Source of the DNA: a bacterium
GTDB lineage: Bacteria > Ratteibacteria > UBA8468
Reading direction: 5' to 3'
DNA: 12,186 bases
NCBI GenBank assembly: GCA_030672255.1
Contig: DAOVGU010000258.1
Coordinates: 1-12,186, forward strand
The notes beneath the pieces are model-generated. The model saw only the letters and a list, made by a program, of their open reading frames with translations. It did no database searches and was not told where the DNA came from. The position numbers and the translations under genes were made by a program. Each line of letters begins with the position of its first letter. Position 1 is the stretch's first letter. Shown piece by piece: positions 5,017-10,697 of this stretch.

Positions 5017-7461
5017 ATGAAAAATATTTCTAAGAGATTCGCCGAATTTGTCATTCGCTTCCGGATATTATTTATTCTTATTTCCTTTTCTCTCACCCTC
5101 TTTTTTCTCTATGTTCAAAGAGACCTGAAAATCCAGACCAATCTTGGTGATTTTGCTCCCCAGAAACATCCCTACATCCTCGTGCAAAAACAACTAAATT
5201 ATATCTTTGGGGGACTAAATCAGATTTCGATCGCGCTCGTGGTGAAAAAAGGAGATATATTTAACCAGTCCACTCTGAATAAAGTACGACGAATTACTGA
5301 CAATCTTTATCTTTTAGACGGAATAAATGCCGGAAGAATAGTGTCACTCTCGGCGAGAAAGATTAAGAGGGTGGAGGCAACTGCCGATGGTTTCAAGGTA
5401 GAAAGGTTAATGTCAGAGGTGCCGGAAACCTGTCAAGGGATGGAAAGGTTGAGAAGAGCGATATTGAAAAATCCGATGCTCTATGGTCCTGTCGTATCAA
5501 AGGATTTCAAAAGCACCCTGATTCAGGCTGACTTTGAATCTGAAGTATCCTCGGAAAGAATCTTTAGGAAACTTTCTCAGGTTGTGCGCTCGGAGAGAGA
5601 TGAGAATAACGAAATTTATATCACCGGAAGGCCGATTTTAGAGGGGTGGCTCAATTTCTATCTTCCCAAGATGCTTAAGATATTTCTCATAACATTAGTG
5701 ATAATTCCTTTGCTTCTTTTCCTTGCCTTCAGGTCAAAGAGAGGAGTTATTCTCCCTCTGCTTTCTGCCTTAATGGCTACGGTCTGGGGGCTGGGGGTTC
5801 TGGCACTTTCCGGTTATAGGCTTGACCCGGCTACCATTTTGGTGCCCTTTTTGATTTTAGCCCTTGGGACGAGCCATTCCGTCCAGTTCATTAAACGTTA
5901 TTATGAAGAGGTAAAGATTTTACCGGAGAGGAGAAGAGCATCCTTAGAGACTCTTCAATCCCTGTTTATACCCGCAACTATCTCCCTGATTACCGATGGT
6001 CTTGGTTTTCTCTCTTTATTGGCAGTTCCATTGATTACCATTAAGAGTATGGCCATTGCGGCGGGAACGGGGGTGTTGAGTATCTTCTTTACTACCGTAA
6101 CTTTTATCCCTGCCTGTCTCTCCCTTCTTCCCCTTCCTAAAAGAATGGAGGTGAGGAGGGAAGAAAAATCTAACATAATTGATAGGGTTTTAGGAAAAGT
6201 AGCAGGGATTGTCAGTCGGAGATTGGGAAGAAGGATAATCATCGGACTCTTTTTGCTCCTAGCCCTTTTCGGGATAATCGGTAGCTCCAGAATTGTGGTC
6301 GGGGATAATGAACCGGGCTCGGCGACTCTCTATCCGGATAGCCCCTATAATGTTGCCGAAAGAATAATCAATACCAACTTCTCCGGCTCTAATCCTTACT
6401 ATGTCTTTGTGGAGGGGAAAAAAGAGGACTCTTTGGTAAATAGCAAGGTTCTGATGGAGATGGATTCCTTACAGAGATATTTAAAGGAAAAGGTAAAGGA
6501 GGTAGGTTATAGCCTTTCTTTGGTTGATTATATTAAAGGTCTTAATTTCACGATGTGGGGTGGAGACCCGGAGTATCTAACAATTCCCGAGAATGATAAG
6601 ACTATCGCCGAATACCTCTTTCTCTACTCTGTTTCCGGCTTTCCCGGCGATTTTGATCCCGTAGTAAGTCCCAACTTTCAATATGCCAATATCAAGGTAG
6701 ATTTGAAGGACCATCGGGCGAGCACAATAAGGAAAATCATTAACGCTACCAAAGAATGGATTAGGAAATATCATCAAACTGAAAATGTAGAGTTTCGCTA
6801 TGCGGGAGGAGACGTAGGGATTTTGGGAGCGGTAAACGAGATTATCGCCAAAACCTTACCTTACAGCATCCTTCAGGTATCGTTCCTTGTCCTTCTCTGT
6901 ATCAGTCTTGCCTATTCTTCTATCATTGCTGGACTTTTACTTCTCTTGCCTTTAGCATTTAGTCTGTTATTAACCTTTGGAATGTTGGGTTTTTTGAAAA
7001 TCGGACTTACGGTGGAAACTTTACCCGTGGCAGCGCTGGGAATTGGGTTAGGCGTTGATTATGGTATCTATGTGGTAAGCAGGCTCTCGCAGGAGTTAAA
7101 GGAACCGTCCCCCTCTCCTCAATCCTCCCCCTCGAGGGGGGAGGAGATAGGTGGGGGTGTAATTTCCTTCTCGGATGCTCTGCGGACATCTCTCATTACC
7201 TCGGGAAAGGCGGTATTCTTTACCGGAACCATTATGGCTTTGGGGGTCTTTTGTTGGGCCTTTTCCGCCATAAGGCTGCAGGCAAGGCTGGGTATTCTCT
7301 TGGGTTCCCTGCTGCTTCTTAATATGGTGGGTGCATTGGTTTTGCTCCCTTGCCTTATTGCGGTAATAAAACCAAAATTTATTTTTAAAAGAAAAGGAAG
7401 TATAAACACCCCCTCCTCTATTTATCCCCTCCCTCGAGGGGAGGGGAAGAGGGGAGGGTGA
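5017..7461 (+). CDS. RND/MMPL superfamily exporter, lipid-exporter-like (COG1033 type)
   Basis: This protein has 814 residues from ATG 5017 and the duplicated RND plan: TM1 (about 15-34), a large periplasmic loop (35-217), TM2-TM6 (218-370), TM7 (407-425), a second periplasmic loop (427-650) and TM8-TM12. The first half carries SHSVQ (about 286-290) in place of the usual membrane Asp, as in many COG1033 members. The second half keeps GLGVDYG (677-683), whose Asp is the likely proton-relay residue. Relatives such as HpnN and MmpL proteins move lipids from the inner membrane outward. ATG 4999, lying inside the repeat's terminal arm, and TTG 4981 are possible alternative starts. 5017 is chosen because it lies clear of the repeat and starts a normal basic N-terminus, but none has a Shine-Dalgarno. 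Residues about 697-715 and the tail 796-814 are encoded by palindromic repeat DNA. The LolA-like gene follows after 13 bases. Confidence 0.88.
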   Translation: MKNISKRFAEFVIRFRILFILISFSLTLFFLYVQRDLKIQTNLGDFAPQKHPYILVQKQLNYIFGGLNQISIALVVKKGDIFNQSTLNKVRRITDNLYLLDGINAGRIVSLSARKIKRVEATADGFKVERLMSEVPETCQGMERLRRAILKNPMLYGPVVSKDFKSTLIQADFESEVSSERIFRKLSQVVRSERDENNEIYITGRPILEGWLNFYLPKMLKIFLITLVIIPLLLFLAFRSKRGVILPLLSALMATVWGLGVLALSGYRLDPATILVPFLILALGTSHSVQFIKRYYEEVKILPERRRASLETLQSLFIPATISLITDGLGFLSLLAVPLITIKSMAIAAGTGVLSIFFTTVTFIPACLSLLPLPKRMEVRREEKSNIIDRVLGKVAGIVSRRLGRRIIIGLFLLLALFGIIGSSRIVVGDNEPGSATLYPDSPYNVAERIINTNFSGSNPYYVFVEGKKEDSLVNSKVLMEMDSLQRYLKEKVKEVGYSLSLVDYIKGLNFTMWGGDPEYLTIPENDKTIAEYLFLYSVSGFPGDFDPVVSPNFQYANIKVDLKDHRASTIRKIINATKEWIRKYHQTENVEFRYAGGDVGILGAVNEIIAKTLPYSILQVSFLVLLCISLAYSSIIAGLLLLLPLAFSLLLTFGMLGFLKIGLTVETLPVAALGIGLGVDYGIYVVSRLSQELKEPSPSPQSSPSRGEEIGGGVISFSDALRTSLITSGKAVFFTGTIMALGVFCWAFSAIRLQARLGILLGSLLLLNMVGALVLLPCLIAVIKPKFIFKRKGSINTPSSIYPLPRGEGKRGG
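7107..7160. repeat. Palindromic element inserted in frame inside the RND gene
   Basis: This stretch is C-rich then G-rich and centred on CCCCCTCGAGGGGG (7127-7140), ending GGGGGTGT (7153-7160). It encodes a Pro/Ser then Gly-rich peptide (SPSPQSSPSRGEEIGGG) between QELKE and SFSDALRTS. RND relatives normally pass directly between these two cytosolic segments after the VDYG helix. The reverse complement resembles the copy at 7406-7461, sharing the ACACCCCC end and the CCCTCGAGGGG core. The element is about 54 bases, a multiple of three, and the frame stays open through it. Confidence 0.7.
7406..7461. repeat. Second copy of the element, forming the RND C-terminus and stop
   Basis: ACACCCCC (7406-7413), core CCCTCGAGGGG (7431-7441), then a G-rich arm ending GGGAGGGTGA at 7461. 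It is inverted relative to the copy at 7107-7160. It encodes the tail TPSSIYPLPRGEGKRGG, and the TGA stop is its last codon. The following AAAGGAG, at its edge, is the ribosome-binding site of the LolA-like gene. The imperfect palindrome CCCCTCCCTC/GAGGGGAGGGG (7426-7446) could form a strong mRNA hairpin between the two genes. Confidence 0.65.
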
Positions 7462-7474
7462 AAGGAGAGGGAAG

Positions 7475-8347
7475 ATGAGTAAATTTTTAAAGGTATTGGG
7501 GATTTTAGTGGTGGCGACCTTTCTTTATTCTCCCTTAGATGGGAGAGGAGAGGAAGTATTAAAGCCGTATAAAGGAATTTCGGCTGGGGAATTAATGAAG
7601 ATTAAGTATCGCATCAAGTACACCAAATTTGCCAAAGACTATCAGAGTATCGGGGATTTTTACTTGACCGATAAGCGTGGTTTTCGTCGCCACAGAAGGT
7701 TTCTTCGCAAACGTATCATCCTCAATAGGCCGGCCGATGGTCTTGACTATAAGGATATGGTGGTGATCACAAAACCGGCAAATATCAAGGGGTTAGCCGT
7801 TCTTACCTGGTCGTATCTTGACCCCGAGAGAGAAAGGGAACAGTGGCTCTGGCTTCCCAGCCAGAGAAAGGTTCGCCGCACCTCTCCCTCCCGACCCGAT
7901 GATGCCTTCCTGGGAACCGACTTTACGGTTGAGGAACTTACCTCGAGGAAGTGGGAGGATGAAACCTATAAAATTTTAAGAGAGGAGAAATTTGCCGGTT
8001 ATAAATCTAAACTTACAGGAGAAACTTACTACGCAGGTCTTGATTGCTATGTCGTGGAGGCTAAACCAAAGAAAAAGAATTGGTATTATACTAAGAGGGT
8101 TGTCTGGCTCGATAAGAAAACCGGAGCAGGCATCTTTGACGAAATTTACGATAAATTGAATCGCAAGAGCAGGATTATCTTCCGGAAGTATGATTTTCTT
8201 CCCGAAGGTCCGGCCCAGGCCCTTTTGGAATGTACCAATTTGAGAACCGGCCATTGGACGGTGGTTAAGATGAGCGAGATTAAGTTTAACATCGGACTAA
8301 AAGAGAGTGCTTTCACCTACAAAGCATTAGAACGAACTAAATGGTAG
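7475..8347 (+). CDS. Periplasmic LolA-like outer-membrane lipoprotein-sorting family protein
   Basis: This 290-residue protein has an N-terminal signal peptide (MSKFLK, hydrophobic core to about residue 20, cleavage near 24-26). The mature part is basic and beta-rich and matches the LolA_like family (PF17131) usually labelled outer-membrane lipoprotein-sorting protein. Recognisable segments are YLTDKRGFRRHRR (63-75), LWLPSQRKVRR (125-135) and TSPSRPDDAFLGTDFTVEEL (136-155). The fold is a half-barrel with a hydrophobic cavity that carries acyl chains through the periplasm; this family is not the canonical LolA and its cargo is unknown. ATG 7475 has AGGAG at 7463-7467, 7 bases upstream. It starts 13 bases after the RND stop, and members of this family are commonly found beside COG1033-type RND exporters. 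The likely job is to accept the exported molecule from the RND permease and pass it to the outer membrane. Confidence 0.88.
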   Translation: MSKFLKVLGILVVATFLYSPLDGRGEEVLKPYKGISAGELMKIKYRIKYTKFAKDYQSIGDFYLTDKRGFRRHRRFLRKRIILNRPADGLDYKDMVVITKPANIKGLAVLTWSYLDPEREREQWLWLPSQRKVRRTSPSRPDDAFLGTDFTVEELTSRKWEDETYKILREEKFAGYKSKLTGETYYAGLDCYVVEAKPKKKNWYYTKRVVWLDKKTGAGIFDEIYDKLNRKSRIIFRKYDFLPEGPAQALLECTNLRTGHWTVVKMSEIKFNIGLKESAFTYKALERTKW

Positions 8348-8357
8348 CAAATTAATG

Positions 8358-8614
8358 GGACGCAGATTTCGCAGATGAAACGCAGATACACGCAAATAAA
8401 AGAATATGTCATTCCTGTGCAAGCTTGTCCCTGCAAGATGGAAGCAGGGACAGGAATCTATAAACTGGATTCCCGATTACTAACCTCGGGAATGACAACA
8501 TGGGGTTATTGCGGGAATGACAGGGGATATTTGTATAAAATCTTGTTTTGAATTAATGCTGTTAAATTTGCGTCTATCTGCGTTAAAGTACTTTATCTGC
8601 GTTTATCTGCGTCC
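8358..8614. repeat. 257-bp inverted-repeat element of the ACGCAGAT family
   Basis: The left arm (8358-8400) is made of CGCAGAT reiterations and begins GGACGCAGAT. The right arm (about 8563-8614) holds the reverse pattern (GCGTCTATCTGCG, TATCTGCGTTTATCTGCG) and ends ATCTGCGTCC, the exact complement of the left terminus. This resembles a widespread non-coding interspersed repeat in bacterial genomes. Another palindromic element is nested at 8407-8522. Without it, the LolA-like stop and the OMP start would be about 22 bases apart. No gene is visible in the gap 8348-8626. Confidence 0.75.
8407..8522. repeat. Palindromic element of the GTCATTCC family nested in the larger repeat
   Basis: It begins TGTCATTCC (8407-8415) and has two complementary ends, GGAATGACA at 8489-8497 and again at 8514-8522, so the right end is partly duplicated. 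Inside is TCCCTGC-AAGATGGAA-GCAGGGA (8428-8450), a 7-bp stem that extends imperfectly to CCTGT/ACAGG. It is the same family as the core hairpin at 3220-3237 and the nested part of the 4813-5004 element. Confidence 0.7.
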
Positions 8615-8626
8615 AAAAGAAGAATC

Positions 8627-10000
8627 ATGAAAAAATTTTATATAGGTTTTGGATTGGCGTTTATATTAATAGGAGCAGTGGTTGCTCAAGGGGAAGATTT
8701 CGATAAACTTACCATCTCCGGATACTTCAGAAATGAGACCGCGACCCATCTGCAAGAGATTGATACCTTGATGAAGATTCAGAATACTATTCAGCTGGAG
8801 GCAGAATATCGGTTTAACGATAATCTTCACCTGTTTGGGATTGTGCGGAAATTTTATGACCATGTATTTGATGTTGAAAGTAGTTACGAGGCGGTGAGAG
8901 AAGAACTCTGCACAAATAAGGGAAACTCCTGGCTAAGGGAACTTTATCTCGATATCCTTACGGAAAGATTGGACATTCGTCTCGGTAGGCAGCAGGTAGT
9001 ATGGGGAACAGCCGATGGAGTGAGAATTCTGGACCAGGTGAACCCGGCCGATAGCCGGAATGCCTATCTGGATAACCCGGTTGACTATCGTATTCCTCTC
9101 TGGATGTTAAAGACAGAGTATGCTCCTACAACTAATGGGGTGTTGCAGTTTTTGCTGATTCCCGACTTTGAACCTAACTATAGCGCGCCGACCGGCTCGC
9201 CTTTTGCTTACCGGGTGGCCGAGCTCTCTGCCGCGGGTATGGCATACTTAAGCACACTGGGTACGATTGAACTGCAGGAAGAGATACCTGAGGATGGTTT
9301 AGACAGTAGCAAGATTGGTCTCAGATGGCTTGATATACTTCCCAATGGATTAGAATATACCCTTAACTATCTTCATGGTTATGACCATTCTCCGGCCTAT
9401 TACTATTTGGGTGCTACCGGTACTCCGTCCGATATGGTATTTCAGTACTGTAAGAAATATGAGCGAACAGAAATGTTTGGCGGCTCCTTTACCAAAGGTA
9501 TTAACACCGGTCTTCTCCAGGGATTAACCGTCAGGGGAGAATTTGCCTATGTCCATGATGAGCCGGTGCCTTATGGGACCGATGGAGCAAGTGCAGGGAT
9601 AACCCATATCGATAGATACAATTATGTTTTGGGATTCGATAAATACCTCTGGGCAAATATTCTATTTTCTTACCAGTTTATTCAGTTTATTAATTCCCAA
9701 GATGAGGTTGATGGGTATTGCCTCTTAAATGAAGCTACTTTGGGAATGGCAGACCAGATAGAAACAATGATGACGTTAAAGATTGCTAAAAGTTTTCTCC
9801 ATGAGAGATTAAAGCCGGAGATTCTCATCATCTATGGGCTTAATAATGACTGGAAGATCAGTCCTAAGGTGGTATTCGAGGTTAGAGATAACCTCCTTTT
9901 AACTGCGGGTATCCACTTCTTTGAGGGAAGAGACGAGCACCTTTATGGCGAGTTTGCTGACCACGATCAAATCTATCTCCAGGTAGAATACGCATTCTAA
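8627..10000 (+). CDS. Outer-membrane beta-barrel protein, DUF1302-like
   Basis: This 457-residue protein has a signal peptide (MKKFYIGFGL, hydrophobic core, cleavage near VVA-QG at 20). The rest is made of alternating amphipathic strands rich in Tyr, Phe, Asp and Asn, and ends in VEYAF with the terminal Phe recognised by the BAM assembly machinery. DIRLGRQQVVWGTADGVRIL (116-135), then DQVNPADSRN and RIPLWMLKTEY (to about 165), is the hallmark segment of DUF1302-type barrels. These are often found with RND exporters and LolA-like or DUF1329 proteins. The start at ATG 8627 fits the signal peptide; only a weak AAGAAG precedes it. It lies downstream of the 257-bp repeat, so it may be co-transcribed with the three genes before it. 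No convincing separate promoter is visible. Inferred role: the outer-membrane end of the export route, as receiver or pore. Its stop overlaps the convergent alkyltransferase gene by 4 bases. Confidence 0.85.
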   Translation: MKKFYIGFGLAFILIGAVVAQGEDFDKLTISGYFRNETATHLQEIDTLMKIQNTIQLEAEYRFNDNLHLFGIVRKFYDHVFDVESSYEAVREELCTNKGNSWLRELYLDILTERLDIRLGRQQVVWGTADGVRILDQVNPADSRNAYLDNPVDYRIPLWMLKTEYAPTTNGVLQFLLIPDFEPNYSAPTGSPFAYRVAELSAAGMAYLSTLGTIELQEEIPEDGLDSSKIGLRWLDILPNGLEYTLNYLHGYDHSPAYYYLGATGTPSDMVFQYCKKYERTEMFGGSFTKGINTGLLQGLTVRGEFAYVHDEPVPYGTDGASAGITHIDRYNYVLGFDKYLWANILFSYQFIQFINSQDEVDGYCLLNEATLGMADQIETMMTLKIAKSFLHERLKPEILIIYGLNNDWKISPKVVFEVRDNLLLTAGIHFFEGRDEHLYGEFADHDQIYLQVEYAF

Positions 10001-10275
10001 CTAATTAGATTTTTCTCCCAATTTAGGAGTTGCTTCTTTAGTTCCTTGCCCAGGACGTACCCACCCAAAGTTTTATCCTTTTTAATTACTCGATGGCAGG
10101 GGATGGCAAAAGGGAAGGGGTTTTTCTTCAGAGCCTCTCCAATTGCCCGGGCCGCTTTGGGCCTTCCTGTTTTTCTTGCCACCCATTGGTAAGACCTTGT
10201 TTGCCCAAAAGGAATCTGGTTTACCGCTTTATAGACCGCTTTTTGAAATTGAGTAATTTTTTGACAGAAAACCAT
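9997..10275 (-). CDS. O6-alkylguanine-DNA alkyltransferase-type protein, C-terminal domain only
   Basis: This 92-residue protein matches the DNA-binding/active-site domain of MGMT/Ogt proteins. FGQTRSYQWVA (23-33) fits the start of the helix-turn-helix, with Tyr29. ARAIGEAL (42-49) supplies the Arg43 finger used in base flipping. NPFPFAIPCHRVI (52-64) is the active site with acceptor Cys60. GGYVLG...LLNWE (71-87) is the usual C-terminal signature. The Cys is kept, so it is not a Trp-type alkyltransferase-like (ATL) protein and could be a real suicide repair enzyme that removes O6-methyl groups from guanine. The N-terminal ribonuclease-H-like domain of Ogt/Ada is absent, giving an unusually small but complete-looking protein. 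The start is ATG at 10275-10273 with no Shine-Dalgarno; a TATAAT at 10290-10285 suggests an almost leaderless mRNA. It is divergent from hisI across 26 bases and convergent with the barrel gene. Confidence 0.88.
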   Translation of the reverse strand: MVFCQKITQFQKAVYKAVNQIPFGQTRSYQWVARKTGRPKAARAIGEALKKNPFPFAIPCHRVIKKDKTLGGYVLGKELKKQLLNWEKNLIS

Positions 10276-10289
10276 ATTTATCTTATTAT
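10261..10289 (+). promoter_or_regulatory. Sigma70-type promoter for hisI-secDF
   Basis: TTGACA (10261-10266, perfect) and TATTAT (10284-10289, one mismatch) are separated by exactly 17 bases. The start point would be near 10296, only about 6 bases before the hisI ATG at 10302, and no Shine-Dalgarno is present. The -35 lies inside the first codons of the divergent alkyltransferase gene. It was recognised by pattern only. Confidence 0.6.
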
Positions 10290-10313
10290 AACTACTTAAA
10301 GATGAAAAGGCAA
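10285..10313 (-). promoter_or_regulatory. Divergent promoter for the alkyltransferase gene
   Basis: On the minus strand TTGCCT (10313-10308, 4 of 6) and TATAAT (10290-10285, perfect) are separated by 17 bases. The start point near 10278 would give a leader of only about 3 bases before the ATG at 10275. The -10 shares five bases with the -10 of the opposite promoter, so polymerase could not occupy both at once. Confidence 0.45.
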
Positions 10314-10697
10314 AGTATTATTAAAAAGTTAAAATTTAACAAAGATGGGCTTATCCCGGCAATTATTCAGGATATAGAGAATAATGAGGTCTTGATGCTT
10401 GGCTATATGAATGCGGAATCCTTTCTGAAGACCTTAAAGACTAAAAAGGTTCATTTTTTCAGCAGGTCAAGAAAAAGAATCTGGTTAAAGGGGGAAACCT
10501 CTGGTCACTTTCAATTATTAAAGGAGGTTCTCCTTGATTGCGATAATGATACTCTTCTTCTTAAGGTGAAGCAATTAAAGGGAGCCTGCCATAAGGGATA
10601 TCGGAGTTGCTTCTATCGAAGGTTTGAACCAACTTTAGAAAGATTTAAAGTATTCAAGAAAAGGGTTTTTGAACCGAAGAAAATTTATGAAAGATGA
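10302..10697 (+). CDS. hisI: Phosphoribosyl-AMP cyclohydrolase (histidine biosynthesis, step 3)
   Basis: This 131-residue cytosolic enzyme opens the adenine ring of phosphoribosyl-AMP to give ProFAR. DGLIPAIIQD (15-24), LMLGYMN (31-37), SRSRKRIWLKGETSG (54-68), LDCDNDTLLL (78-87), GACHKGYRSCFYRR (94-107) are the family signatures in the correct order. Cys80, Cys96 and Cys103 are the expected zinc ligands, and Asp79/81/83 the metal-binding acidic cluster. The C-terminal extension (108-131) is basic and contains no HisE domain, so this is a stand-alone HisI. No other his gene is nearby. Its TGA overlaps the secD ATG as ATGA (10694-10697), indicating translational coupling. ATG 10302 has no Shine-Dalgarno and lies about 6 bases from the predicted transcription start. 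Confidence 0.95.
   Translation: MKRQSIIKKLKFNKDGLIPAIIQDIENNEVLMLGYMNAESFLKTLKTKKVHFFSRSRKRIWLKGETSGHFQLLKEVLLDCDNDTLLLKVKQLKGACHKGYRSCFYRRFEPTLERFKVFKKRVFEPKKIYER

Noticed and set aside
4813..8614. CRISPR array
   Set aside because: The repeats are palindromic, differ in family and size, and are not separated by unique spacers of constant length. No cas gene is present.
8534..8626. A separate promoter for the barrel gene using TATAAA at 8534-8539
   Set aside because: No -35-like sequence stands at a suitable distance, and the region is repeat DNA.
10093..10299. A 68-codon plus-strand open frame opposite the alkyltransferase gene
   Set aside because: It is the complement of a well-conserved coding domain, with Cys/Phe/Pro-rich nonsense composition and no ribosome-binding site.
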